A stretch of 64,000 bases of DNA from Halioglobus sp. (GTDB lineage: Bacteria; Pseudomonadota; Gammaproteobacteria; Pseudomonadales; Halieaceae), in NCBI GenBank assembly GCA_029246385.1, contig JAQWNG010000008.1:156610-220609 (forward strand), in the 5' to 3' direction. Below are positions 1 to 8,925 of the stretch, in pieces. The position numbers and the translations under genes were made by a program. Position 1 is the stretch's first letter. Each line of letters opens with the position of its first letter. Under the pieces are notes generated by a model. It did not search any database and had not been told where the DNA came from. It saw only the letters and a list, made by a program, of their open reading frames with translations.

Positions 1-605
1 ACGGTGACGGTGTAGCAAGGAATGATGCTCTTGCTGTTAAGTGGTACACCAAAGCTGCAGAGCAAGGGGTTGCTTTTGCCCAACATAATCTGGGCTATAT
101 GTATCGCAAGGGTAAAGGTGTGCCAGTGGACTATGTAGCTGCGGTTAAGTGGTATACGGAGGCTGCAGAGCAAGGAAATGCCAAAGCGCAAACCAATCTG
201 GGCTTGATGTATGACAAGGGTAAAGGCACATTAGAGGATGATTCGACAGCTTTAAAATGGTACGCCAAGGCTGCAGAGCAAGGGCATGTCAAGGCTCAAG
301 TCCGTCTGGGTACAATTTACTACAGCGGTGAAGGCGTAGCACAGGACTATGCTACTGCGGTTAAGTGGTACACTAAAGCTGCGGCGCAAGGAAATGCCAA
401 GGGGCAATTCAATCTGGGCTTGATGTACCTTTACTGCCATGACGTCAAACAAGACTACGCCCAAACACACTTATGTTGGGACCGCGCGCCTGCTGACAGT
501 CATGAAAAGACTGCTAGCAATAGAGACGTCGGCATGATGACCCCGTCTCAGATCGAACAAGCACAAAAGCTCGCTCGAGAATGGGCACCCACCAAAGCCA
601 ACTAA
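1..605 (+). CDS. Sel1-like repeat protein, 5' end outside window
   Basis: The reading frame is open from base 3, so the ATG at 99 is internal and the gene starts before the window. It encodes at least four tandem Sel1 repeats of about 36 residues, with the recurring core AVKWYTKAAEQG followed by AQxNLGxMY. A degenerate fifth unit (DVKQDYAQ) follows, and the tail MTPSQIEQAQKLAREW is the usual end of this family. Sel1 repeats are alpha-alpha solenoids of the TPR type that serve as protein-protein scaffolds. No enzymatic domain is visible and the partner is unknown. The unit before the tail is shortened and cysteine-containing, suggesting repeat loss or divergence. Any signal peptide would lie outside the window. 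Confidence 0.88.
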   Translation, partial: GDGVARNDALAVKWYTKAAEQGVAFAQHNLGYMYRKGKGVPVDYVAAVKWYTEAAEQGNAKAQTNLGLMYDKGKGTLEDDSTALKWYAKAAEQGHVKAQVRLGTIYYSGEGVAQDYATAVKWYTKAAAQGNAKGQFNLGLMYLYCHDVKQDYAQTHLCWDRAPADSHEKTASNRDVGMMTPSQIEQAQKLAREWAPTKAN

Positions 606-624
606 GCCAGCATAGCGCGGGCTT
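604..624 (+). terminator. Possible Rho-independent terminator of the Sel1 gene
   Basis: AAGCC pairs with GGCTT around an inner GC/GC pair, with one A-G mismatch and a five-base loop. The stem is followed by TTTCTATT and overlaps the stop codon. It is short, so the call is tentative. Confidence 0.35.
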
Positions 625-1116
625 TCTATTGGGTTAAAGGCATTTTTTGTCGGCCGATCAGTCTACGTTTGGGTCGACGCACTTTGCGCAGATCACTATT
701 AAGCACACTGATAGATAAACGCGAACAGGCCAATGAAAACCCTCTCCATATTTCAGAACCCACACTACTCCATTCTGCAAACGCACTAAGCCTTAAATCC
801 CACTTCAGCAGAAGCCTCAGTGGAATCTTCGTGGAGAGCCGGTAAGTTTTGGTGGAACTTTCTGGGCTAACTGATGGTCGAGGGTACATAATAAAGTATA
901 AAGTGTTAACCTGTTTCACATAGCGCAGCTGCATCTATAACGCAGGCGTGCCTGGCTCAAATCGGGTCATAGCCGCTGCGCTTTTCGTTAATTGTGATGT
1001 TTACAGCCTCTATACTGCAATCGACTATGAGATGCTCCGCGTCACCGCAAAACCTCGCCCTCTGCAAATTTTTTATGAGCGTGAGATGGTATTGAGTAGT
1101 TAACCACCGGATCGAC
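625..1116. other. Non-coding stretch left of the glycan island
   Basis: No convincing gene is seen in about 490 bases. The track's 102-residue minus-strand ORF (626-934) is rich in Arg and Ser, matches no family I know and has no clear ribosome site. This could be the decayed edge of the island. No direct repeats, tRNA end or insertion-sequence termini were recognised. Confidence 0.4.
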
Positions 1117-1135
1117 GTACTCTACGCGAGAGTAC
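1117..1135. promoter_or_regulatory. Perfect inverted repeat just before the first glycosyltransferase
   Basis: GTACTCT and AGAGTAC form a perfect 7-bp inverted repeat around ACGCG, ending seven bases before the ATG of the next gene. It could be an operator or an mRNA hairpin limiting ribosome access, since no strong Shine-Dalgarno sequence is present there. The function is inferred from position only. Confidence 0.35.
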
Positions 1136-1142
1136 TGAGACT

Positions 1143-3089
1143 ATGACAGGATGCTCCAAACCAATGCAAGAACCAGCGTCTGATATTGAAGGCCACCTTC
1201 CCAGACCGCCATCGCTAATGCAGAGGTGCAGGAGGCTTTTTTTCGCGCTACTGCAAGTAAAGGCAAGCGGACACAGTTACAGAGTTATACTTGCCTCGTT
1301 CTTTAAAACTTTAAGGACCGATGGGCTTGTTGGTGTCTTTTCTCGACTGTCTACGGTCGCAGGATATCAGCCAAACACGGAGTATCAAAATTGGATTCAG
1401 CTTTATGATGCTCCGAATGCTGCGCGCACAGCTGCGTTGCATAAAGAAATAGACTCTTTCGATCGCCAGCCACTGATCTCTATTATTCTGCCAAGCTACA
1501 AACCACAGATGACATGGTTTAAACAGGCAATAGAAAGTGTCTACGAGCAGACGTATCAAAACTGGGAGCTCTGTATCGCCGATGATGCCTCCAATCTACC
1601 CGAACTCAACCAGTATCTAAAAGTACTGCAATCTGAGGACACTAGAGTAAAAGTCGTGTTTCGCAAGGATAATGGCCACATATCGGCTGCGTCAAATAGT
1701 GCGTTAGCCCTCGCGACTGGGGAATGGGTTGCGCTTCTGGATCACGATGATCTTTTGCATGAATATGCACTGTTCTATCTTGCTAAGGAAATTTTGACTC
1801 ATTCTGATGCAGTGCTTATCTATTCCGATGAAGACAAAGTAGATGAGCATTCCGTTCGTCACGATCCGTACTTCAAGCCGGACTGGAATCTTGAACTTTT
1901 TTACTCTCAGAACATGTTTAGCCATTTGGGCGCATACAAAAAGCAGCTTCTCGATGACATTGGCGGTTTTCGAGTAGGCCTAGAGGGTGCTCAAGATTAT
2001 GATCTCGCACTTCGCTGCATTGAGCGCGTTAACGCCGATAAGATCCGACACATACCGAGAGTCCTCTATCACTGGCGAGTTCACGATAAAAGCACATCTA
2101 AAGATCCAGATGCAAAGCCCTATGCGATGCTTGCAGGGGAACGAGCGCTTAATGAGCACTTCAGGCGCACCGGGCAAGCTGCCTCAGCGGAGCTTATTGG
2201 CTTTGGATATCGGGTACGATACGACTTACCTGTCGAATTACCCATGGTAACGGTGATCATACCCACCAAAAACAATCATGAGCTACTGCAATGCTGCTTA
2301 AATAGCATTTTCAGTCTCACGACTTACTCAAACTATGAAATTATTATTATTGATAACGGTTCCGATAGCTTAGGCAGTTTGAACTATTTTGATGAAATCA
2401 TGTCGATGGACCGCGTTCGCATTTTAACTGATTCTCAGCCGTTCAACTACTCTGCCTTAAACAACGGCGCAGTGGAGGTCGCTAGGGGAACGGTAATATG
2501 CTTGCTCAACAACGACACTGAAATTATAACTGCTGGCTGGCTTAGCGAGATGGTGGGCATTGCGATTAGACCGGACGTAGGCGCCGTAGGCGCCAAGCTT
2601 CTTTACTCGGACGGCAGTATTCAGCACGCAGGAATTATCTGCGGGATGGGGATTGATAAAGTTGCAGGACATGCGCACTACCGCACGCATAGCACGCATA
2701 ACGGCTATTTCGGCAGGTCAAACCTGACTTCTTCGTTTTCGGCCGTCACCGGTGCGTGCATGGTACTAAGAAAGTCTCTATACAAAAAAGTACTCGGCAT
2801 GAATGAAGTCAATCTCAGCGTGGCTTATAATGATGTTGATCTGTGTTTGAAAATAGCATCACTCGGTTATCGGAATATCTACACCCCGTACGCCAAATTA
2901 TATCATCATGAATCTGCGTCACGTGGTCGCGATTCGGTCACATCTGATCAACAGCGATTTTCTTCTGAGGTTGAGTATATGAGAGCTCAATGGTCAGAAA
3001 TCTTGCAGGAGGATGCAATGTATAGCCCAAATTTGTCACTAGATCACTCTGACTTTAGGTATGCGTATCCTCCAAGAGTCGCCCTATGA
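1143..3089 (+). CDS. Two-domain family 2 glycosyltransferase
   Basis: This 648-residue protein carries two GT-A (GT2) domains. The first begins near residue 112 with SIILPSYKP, has a DHDD cluster near residue 200 and SDEDK near residue 228, where the nucleotide-sugar/metal DXD is expected. The second begins near residue 368 with VTVIIPTKNN and has LNNDTE near residue 455. Such tandem GT2 proteins commonly add sugars to O-antigen or capsule repeats on the cytoplasmic side of the inner membrane. About 110 N-terminal residues have no recognised domain. Its 3' end is close to the following sulfotransferase, consistent with co-transcription. The sugar donor and acceptor cannot be read from sequence. 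The ATG at 1143 is the first in frame; a nearby downstream ATG is possible. Confidence 0.9.
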   Translation: MTGCSKPMQEPASDIEGHLPRPPSLMQRCRRLFFALLQVKASGHSYRVILASFFKTLRTDGLVGVFSRLSTVAGYQPNTEYQNWIQLYDAPNAARTAALHKEIDSFDRQPLISIILPSYKPQMTWFKQAIESVYEQTYQNWELCIADDASNLPELNQYLKVLQSEDTRVKVVFRKDNGHISAASNSALALATGEWVALLDHDDLLHEYALFYLAKEILTHSDAVLIYSDEDKVDEHSVRHDPYFKPDWNLELFYSQNMFSHLGAYKKQLLDDIGGFRVGLEGAQDYDLALRCIERVNADKIRHIPRVLYHWRVHDKSTSKDPDAKPYAMLAGERALNEHFRRTGQAASAELIGFGYRVRYDLPVELPMVTVIIPTKNNHELLQCCLNSIFSLTTYSNYEIIIIDNGSDSLGSLNYFDEIMSMDRVRILTDSQPFNYSALNNGAVEVARGTVICLLNNDTEIITAGWLSEMVGIAIRPDVGAVGAKLLYSDGSIQHAGIICGMGIDKVAGHAHYRTHSTHNGYFGRSNLTSSFSAVTGACMVLRKSLYKKVLGMNEVNLSVAYNDVDLCLKIASLGYRNIYTPYAKLYHHESASRGRDSVTSDQQRFSSEVEYMRAQWSEILQEDAMYSPNLSLDHSDFRYAYPPRVAL

Positions 3090-3144
3090 CATTATTCCTT
3101 GTCGAAGCAACACATTACTGGTTGACTGCAAAGGTTTAGGCTTT

Positions 3145-3861
3145 ATGGCAGGAATGAACACGAATAACGAGCTACTGTTTTTTGTGCATATCCCAAAAAC
3201 GGGGGGCTCAAGCATCAACGCTCACTTGAAAGCTCATTCTTCAAATGGGGTAGAGCATGCAGAATCTGTTATCTCTAATCCTGAAAAATTTATTCAAATT
3301 TGTGCTCGCGCTAATTGGATTTCCGGACATGTCCATTACCCAATAGCAAAAGAAAGACTATTGGCATCGACCAACCGCCCAGTCCGTTTTTTTTCATGTT
3401 TACGTGACCCTAAGCATCAGGTAATGTCTCATCTAAATTGGCTAATCGAGATTCAGAACCGAACCAAAACTTTTTTTTATAACCATCCACTTAGCATACA
3501 AGAAATATCACATGAAGTTTGCTCATTAGGCGTAAAAGATGAGCATCAGATAATGTATTTACTACTTAAGTACCGCGGTCTGCTGCTGAATACGCAGTGC
3601 AGCTTAATGTTGGGGGGTGAGCAGGACATCAATAAAGATTCAATCGCCCACACTATTGAACAGTTTGATTATATTGGTACAGATCACAGTTATGGCCCAT
3701 TGCTACACCGAATGACAGGTCAGAGAACAAAACGGATTTACCATAAAAATTCTGCCAAATATCACTTTGATACTAAATTATTCGACAGTGAAGAGGTGCG
3801 ATCTTTCCTAAAGGTGCACAATGCATTTGATGATATCCTTTATCACCTCGTTCATCAGTAA
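3145..3861 (+). CDS. Sulfotransferase, Sulfotransfer_2-like
   Basis: Predicted to move sulfate from PAPS to a carbohydrate hydroxyl. The 5'-phosphosulfate loop is the N-terminal FVHIPKTGGSS, and CLRDPKHQVMSHL fits the 3'-phosphate binding segment of the HS2ST/chondroitin-type family. The ORF opens at 3061, inside the preceding glycosyltransferase, but family members begin close to the HIPKTGG loop. I therefore chose the ATG at 3145; the ATG at 3154 is an alternative. At about 238 residues it is a compact single-domain enzyme without an obvious membrane anchor. It lies directly downstream of the GT2 gene in the same direction, so its target is probably the same glycan. Base composition is AT-rich. 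Confidence 0.82.
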   Translation: MAGMNTNNELLFFVHIPKTGGSSINAHLKAHSSNGVEHAESVISNPEKFIQICARANWISGHVHYPIAKERLLASTNRPVRFFSCLRDPKHQVMSHLNWLIEIQNRTKTFFYNHPLSIQEISHEVCSLGVKDEHQIMYLLLKYRGLLLNTQCSLMLGGEQDINKDSIAHTIEQFDYIGTDHSYGPLLHRMTGQRTKRIYHKNSAKYHFDTKLFDSEEVRSFLKVHNAFDDILYHLVHQ

Positions 3862-3976
3862 CTTCTTTAGGCTGCAGGTGAGAGAAATTTCGCTAAGTGC
3901 GAGACGCGCCGCTTTACGTTGAACAGCGCCGATGAAAATATTGACGCGACTTATATCTTAGGAGGCACTAGTTAGG

Positions 3977-5659
3977 ATGACCAATAGAGTTGCTGTGCGA
4001 TCGTCTCTTTTTTCTTCAAAATTAAGTGCCCTAGTTTTTTTACTGGGTCGTAAATATCGAGCAAAATTTCTTCCCGAAGATTTTGATCCTGAAATTTACC
4101 TCGCGCTTCATCCGGATGTGGATGCAGCGAATGCAGATGCTGCCGAACACTATATCTCGCAGGGAGTCAAAGAAGGGCGGGCATACAAGTTGGAAGGCTT
4201 GCCGGATGACTTTGACACCACGACTTATTTAGAGCTCCACTCTGACGTGCGCATGGCGAAACTTGGCGCCGCCGAACACTATCTCTCGCACGGGATCAAA
4301 GAAGGGCGCTTGTATAAGCGCGGCCAGTTTCCTGAAGAACTTAGAGTCCAAAACTATCTAACCCCTAATTCCACCGAAATTGCAGAACAAGTTGATGCAA
4401 CGGGCGATGGCCTGAACCCGAAGCGTATTGGAGAACAGACAAGAACGAGCGTTTCAGCGCACAAAACTAGAAAAATATCACGCGCTGAAAAAAAGACGAA
4501 AATCACAGCCCTCTTAAACTCTAGATTTGCACTAGCAACTCCTCTGTGTACGTTTGCTATGAGAAATTCGGAAGGAGCTGCACGTATAACAATGGTAACA
4601 GACAGTATTGCTCGTTCATCTCTTTTAGGAGGCGTCGGGACTGCCCTCATTTTTTGTGCAATGTTGGCAAATCGTATGGGGGCTTCTTTGCGCATAGCAA
4701 CTCGGACAGAACCTCCAAAAAGCAGCGACATTGAGCCATTCTTGACACTGTGTAAAATGCACGTTGATCACGGTGTGCAATTCGCTTTTGCACCTTTAAG
4801 CGGCGAATCCTACGAGCTAGATATATTCGAAAACGACCTGTTTGTTACAACATCATGGTGGAGTACTGCCGCAACTTTGAACGCCGTAGATCCCTCCTCT
4901 ATTTTATATCTTTTGCAAGAAGATGAACGCATGTTCTATCCGTTTGGGGATGACAGGCACCGCTGTGACACCATTATGAGCAACAGAGAAATTCATTTTA
5001 TCGTTAATACAGAATTACTCTTCAACCACCTTGTATCTACTGGGCTGGATAATATTACGGCGCGTGGAGCGTGGTTTGAACCTGCATTTCCAAATTGGAT
5101 TTATAAGAAAAAAACTGGAAGAAACGGCAGTAAACGAAAATTATTTTTTTATGCAAGGCCAGACAATCCAAGAAATATGTTTTATCTAGGCATCGAAGTG
5201 ATCGATAGAGCTATACAGTCTGGCCTACTAGACTTATCCGTTTGGGATGTCTACCTTGTTGGAAAGAATATTCCTGCCCTAGAATTTACAAATGGATATC
5301 AACCGAGACACTCTGAGGGGCTTACTTGGAAAGACTACGCCGCCCTGATAGGGACAGTCGACCTAGGCCTTTCGCTTATGTCTACGCCGCATCCAAGTTA
5401 TCCACCTCTCGATTTAGTTGCGAGCGGGGCATTCGTGGTAACTAACCGGTTCCTAAACAAACAGGATTTAACTAAATACTCTCCTAACGTGATCTGCGCT
5501 GACCTTGATTTACAATCGCTGATTGATGCCCTATCTCAAGCTATAGCCCTAACCGAGAGTCGAACAGAGGATAGTCCAGCTGAAATTGAAAATCTTCTAA
5601 ATACTGATTGGCATAAATCGTTCGACAACATTATCACCAATCTTTTGGCAAGTGACTAA
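3977..5659 (+). CDS. WsaF-like glycosyltransferase with two N-terminal EGR repeats
   Basis: A 560-residue protein. Residues 32-113 are two near-identical 43-residue units of the pattern DFDxxxYLxLHxDV...HYxxxGxKEGR. A Lys/Arg/Thr-rich linker follows (about 120-175). The remainder resembles WsaF-type rhamnosyltransferases of the GT4/GT-B fold: TTSWWSTAATL, YLLQEDERMFYPFGDD, RKLFFYARPDNPRN, and a late LSLMSTPHPSYPPLDLVASGA donor-site segment. The likely job is adding rhamnose or a related sugar to a surface glycan. A strong AGGAGG lies about 11 bases before the ATG. The stop codon overlaps the next gene's start as TAATG, so the two genes are translationally coupled. The repeats occur in other surface-glycan enzymes, but their role is unknown to me. 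Confidence 0.85.
   Translation: MTNRVAVRSSLFSSKLSALVFLLGRKYRAKFLPEDFDPEIYLALHPDVDAANADAAEHYISQGVKEGRAYKLEGLPDDFDTTTYLELHSDVRMAKLGAAEHYLSHGIKEGRLYKRGQFPEELRVQNYLTPNSTEIAEQVDATGDGLNPKRIGEQTRTSVSAHKTRKISRAEKKTKITALLNSRFALATPLCTFAMRNSEGAARITMVTDSIARSSLLGGVGTALIFCAMLANRMGASLRIATRTEPPKSSDIEPFLTLCKMHVDHGVQFAFAPLSGESYELDIFENDLFVTTSWWSTAATLNAVDPSSILYLLQEDERMFYPFGDDRHRCDTIMSNREIHFIVNTELLFNHLVSTGLDNITARGAWFEPAFPNWIYKKKTGRNGSKRKLFFYARPDNPRNMFYLGIEVIDRAIQSGLLDLSVWDVYLVGKNIPALEFTNGYQPRHSEGLTWKDYAALIGTVDLGLSLMSTPHPSYPPLDLVASGAFVVTNRFLNKQDLTKYSPNVICADLDLQSLIDALSQAIALTESRTEDSPAEIENLLNTDWHKSFDNIITNLLASD
4070..4327 (+). repeat. 129-bp tandem duplication, two copies, in coding sequence
   Basis: Copies 4070-4198 and 4199-4327 encode residues 32-74 and 75-117 of the WsaF-like protein. 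The DNA for HYxSxGxKEGR is nearly identical between copies, differing at only a few bases. This indicates a recent in-frame duplication rather than mere protein-level convergence. Confidence 0.85.
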
Positions 5660-6819
5660 TGGGCACAGGCAAATTGCCCAGTAAGGTGTATCAGGATCCT
5701 TGGAGCACCTCGCTTGAATCACGGCTCAGTACATTAGCTACAGGAAGAGTGCGTATTGCGTACTTTTATGAGCAACCCAACAATAGCACTTTTCGTTATC
5801 GTGCCTATAACATGGCACAGGTCTTGAATGAAGATATTGACGAAACGTCTGCAAGTTATTTTTTTCTTGATGACCTGCATGAATTAGAAAATTTAGTGGA
5901 CATAGCCGATATTATCATCATTTGCCGCTCGCGATACTGCCATCGAATCGCCAATCTAATTCAGCGATTCAAAGCGAGAGGCAAGCCTGTTCTTTTTGAC
6001 ATCGACGACCTTGTCTTCAACTCCAGATATTGCCACCTTATCATACAAACACTTAGCCAAACCAAGGATGACGTTGTCTGGGATTACTGGTTTTCTTACA
6101 CATCACGAATCGCAGAGACGATGCGCTTATGTGATAAGGTGATTACCACAAACGAATTCTTAGCCAAAAAGGTAGCAGAAGAATTTTCTATCCCCACAGC
6201 AGTTGTCCAGAATTTCATTAATAAGGAACAATTAGAGATTTCCAACACCACATTTTTCGAGAAGAAAAGTTTTTCTTTCAAGAAGAACGAAAAAATACGG
6301 TTCGGATATTTCAGTGGCTCTCCATCGCATAAAAACGACTTCTCTATCACCTTAAGCGCTCTCGAAAGCGTGTTAGAGAGCGATCCCGCCATTGAATTGA
6401 CACTTGCTGGCTATGTTGATGTAGAAAAACCATTAAAGAAATTTGGCAGTCAGGTAAAGTATGAGAGCTTTCGCGACTATGTTAGTTTGCAGCGTCTCAT
6501 TGGCTCGGTCGACTTCAACCTAATGCCTCTCCAATATAACGCCTTCACAAACTGTAAGTCTCCTCTAAAATTTTTTGAAGCAGCTGCTGTCGGAACACTA
6601 AGCATCGCGTCTCCTGCAATAAACTATGCAGATGTTATCGAACATGGCGTAAGCGGATATTTAGCGCGAGACTATGAGTGGGAAACGGTCATACAGCAGG
6701 CACTAGACGATGATGAATCTTACAGCGGACGTGTAATCACCGCGCGAAACATCGCTCTCGCCAGATTTACGTATAGGAATCAAAGAGAAGCCATTCTCAA
6801 TGCGTTGGATCTTACCTAA
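5659..6819 (+). CDS. GT4-type glycosyltransferase
   Basis: This 386-residue GT-B fold enzyme has an N-terminal Rossmann strand with FYEQPNNSTFRYRAYNMA. The C-terminal half has FGYFSGSPSHKNDF, where the nucleotide-sugar domain starts, and CKSPLKFFEAAAVGTLSIAS followed by EHGVSGYLA. The last two are the GT4 donor-binding signature, with the glutamate of the E-x7-E type motif. The RYRAYNM segment is typical of GT4 members in O-antigen and capsule clusters. It starts in the stop codon of the preceding WsaF-like gene (TAATG), so the pair is probably made in equal amounts. It is the last plus-strand gene of the island; the next genes run the opposite way. Donor and linkage are unknown. Confidence 0.87.
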   Translation: MGTGKLPSKVYQDPWSTSLESRLSTLATGRVRIAYFYEQPNNSTFRYRAYNMAQVLNEDIDETSASYFFLDDLHELENLVDIADIIIICRSRYCHRIANLIQRFKARGKPVLFDIDDLVFNSRYCHLIIQTLSQTKDDVVWDYWFSYTSRIAETMRLCDKVITTNEFLAKKVAEEFSIPTAVVQNFINKEQLEISNTTFFEKKSFSFKKNEKIRFGYFSGSPSHKNDFSITLSALESVLESDPAIELTLAGYVDVEKPLKKFGSQVKYESFRDYVSLQRLIGSVDFNLMPLQYNAFTNCKSPLKFFEAAAVGTLSIASPAINYADVIEHGVSGYLARDYEWETVIQQALDDDESYSGRVITARNIALARFTYRNQREAILNALDLT

Positions 6820-6900
6820 GACATGTAATCCGATGCATTGAACTTCCGCTACCATTTCCTGTTTCGTTAATCTGCAATTTTTTCAAACTTGTTGACACAA

Positions 6901-7827
6901 CTAGTTTTTTGGATAGCTGGTACCAGCATACACTCCATCTAAAGCGCCTCTCCAGTTAAAACCTCTACCGGCATTTAGATCGACGGCATTATGAGTCTTC
7001 TTGCACATACTGTGTGTTGAACAATACAGATGCCCGACAGTCTTACCTCTTAGAGATGTGTCACACCCCTCTGCAAAGCGTCCGACCATGGGCAGGTAGT
7101 GCTCACACTGTATTTCCTCAAAACCGAGATCCGAGCAAAATAGCGAACGCAATCCACCCTTGTTGAACTGGAAGAAATGCCACGGTAGTTCGTGCTCCGA
7201 AAACGCAAAATGCGTTGCAGTGATTATCGTACCGCCAACTTTCAAAATTTTAGAAATTTCCTCCGCCAATACCCAGGGCATTGCTATATGCTCTAGAACA
7301 GCCGCAGAGTAGACCACATCAAAGTACTCGGCCTCGAAAAATTCAGAGAGTCTGTGAGCATCTCCCACAACATCAACATTTTCGCCAGGCTCAACATCAA
7401 AGCCAGTGTAGTTTTCGGCGGAACAAATTCCCTCAAATTGACGTCCACTCTGTGTCACGTCCCTCGCACCGATTTCAAGCACCTTCAGTGTGTCGGTATT
7501 GTATTGGTCTCTTATATATCTCTGCCAATTAAACTCTTTTGCATAGTCGGGGGAAACATTATCGTCTCGAGAACTTGGGATCCCGCAAACTAGAATTCTT
7601 TCTACCTCATTAATATGAGCTTGGGATTGGTCCTCTAGATGACTTGTAGACTTCTTAGCCGCGTCAATGAGGGGAGCGTAAAGGGAGAACTCACTCTCTA
7701 GTTCTTCAATCCTGCGTTTTAATATAGCCTTTTGAAAGACTGCATCATGAATAAATCTAAGTAGGGAGCGAGCCAGCGCACATATACGTGGCAATAGCTT
7801 TCCGTTGACCACCAGTGGCTTTGACAT
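6901..7827 (-). CDS. SAM-dependent methyltransferase, class I
   Basis: A 308-residue protein with a Methyltransf_11-type domain. VLEIGARDVTQSGR is motif I, FDVEP the acidic residue after strand 2, and DVVYSAAVLEHIAMPW motif IV plus the usual post-motif. ILKVGGTIITATHFAF fits the strand 5 region. Residues about 30-80 (KRRIEELESEF onward) look like a short coiled coil preceding the catalytic domain. AAGGA lies six bases before the ATG. Beside glycosyl- and sulfotransferases, the likely role is O-methylation of a sugar, possibly a chain-terminating cap, but the substrate is not determinable. The C-terminal GRGFNWRGALDGVYAG extension is not explained by the core fold. Confidence 0.85.
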   Translation of the reverse strand: MSKPLVVNGKLLPRICALARSLLRFIHDAVFQKAILKRRIEELESEFSLYAPLIDAAKKSTSHLEDQSQAHINEVERILVCGIPSSRDDNVSPDYAKEFNWQRYIRDQYNTDTLKVLEIGARDVTQSGRQFEGICSAENYTGFDVEPGENVDVVGDAHRLSEFFEAEYFDVVYSAAVLEHIAMPWVLAEEISKILKVGGTIITATHFAFSEHELPWHFFQFNKGGLRSLFCSDLGFEEIQCEHYLPMVGRFAEGCDTSLRGKTVGHLYCSTHSMCKKTHNAVDLNAGRGFNWRGALDGVYAGTSYPKN

Positions 7828-7908
7828 AATTTTTCCTTCAAGCGAAAAACACTAATAACTGCAATCTAGTTAGACCTGACCCATAAGTCCCGACCCGAAA
7901 ATCATCTG

Positions 7909-8778
7909 CTACTTATATAATTCAACGGTGAATTCAAAGGTTCCGTAAACTGGGCCTCGACAACTCACGGCTCTAAATTCTATACAGCCCAAACGTATCA
8001 AAACATCTAATATGTCTGAAAGTGAATATGGCTCAAATTGCCAAGCGTGAACATCAATATAGCTGCCTTCAGCGCTGTTAAACGCTTTTATCGCGTTTGA
8101 GATTCTTTCTGGATCAAGGCATTTGTACCGGCCTCTTTCTTGGTTCGACCAGTGAACCGAGCTGTCATTATGGGTCGTCAGTGCCGAGCCCTCTATGACA
8201 CTCCCAAGCGTGTGTAAGGTGCGCCGATCGCGGTGCGCGTTAAAAATTTCTGAAATTTTTGACTTCGGAAGATCTGCGTCGAAACAGTACGTGGAATTTG
8301 GCACTATCATTACATACTTTCCATCATCTTCGAGCAAAGAAGACACCTCATTTAGGTGCGAAATAAGATCTGGTTGATGTTCTAGGTTGTGCGAGGATGT
8401 AACGATTTGGAACTTTTCTTCGATCATATCTAAGCCGCCGTTATTGGAAACGAAGTCAATATCGATGGCCTGATCTATGCAGAGACCTATTTTTTCTGCT
8501 CTTTCAACTAATCCCTTTTTCGGCATAATGTCTACGTACTTCATTTTTTCATGCCTTAATAACGGCGTTACAAAAGGGCCGATCTCCAGAGTATTGACAT
8601 TTCCGAGACTCAAAACAAGGGGCTCTCTTTCCGCGAGAGGATGAGATACTCTACCCTCCTCATAGCCAAATTCAAAATAGTGATCACTGAGTGCAAGATC
8701 ACTTTTGCCGTGCAAGTCATCATATTTTTCACGATAAAAAGCTAAATCGATGTCTATTAAATTCTGTAATTTATTCAT
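7909..8778 (-). CDS. SAM-dependent methyltransferase with one N-terminal EGR repeat
   Basis: A 289-residue protein. Residues about 7-46 (DIDLAFYREKYDDL...HYFEFGYEEGR) match the repeat found twice in the WsaF-like glycosyltransferase of this island. The methyltransferase domain follows, with TLEIGPFVTPLL as motif I, YVDIMPKKG after strand 2, FQIVTSSHNLEHQPD as the post-I/IV region and DDGKYVMIVPNS at strand 5. The expected substrate is a nucleotide-linked or lipid-linked sugar. It precedes the other methyltransferase by 81 bases on the same strand, so the two may be one transcription unit. The repeat suggests the enzyme is brought to the same site as the glycosyltransferase; that is inference. 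Confidence 0.83.
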   Translation of the reverse strand: MNKLQNLIDIDLAFYREKYDDLHGKSDLALSDHYFEFGYEEGRVSHPLAEREPLVLSLGNVNTLEIGPFVTPLLRHEKMKYVDIMPKKGLVERAEKIGLCIDQAIDIDFVSNNGGLDMIEEKFQIVTSSHNLEHQPDLISHLNEVSSLLEDDGKYVMIVPNSTYCFDADLPKSKISEIFNAHRDRRTLHTLGSVIEGSALTTHNDSSVHWSNQERGRYKCLDPERISNAIKAFNSAEGSYIDVHAWQFEPYSLSDILDVLIRLGCIEFRAVSCRGPVYGTFEFTVELYK

Positions 8779-8925
8779 CTATATCGCCTAAAAAATTTCC
8801 TTAATGGCTTACATACCAAGTAGCGCTTTCGTATTCGATTTTGCACTTTTGGGCTCAACAATGAAACTCAATTTTCGCAGCGAAGTGTCAGAGATATTTT
8901 TTTAGTTTGCGCGCGTGCGGCGGTC

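Noticed and set aside
626-934. 102-residue minus-strand ORF after the Sel1 gene
   Set aside because: No family resemblance, skewed Arg/Ser content and no clear ribosome site.
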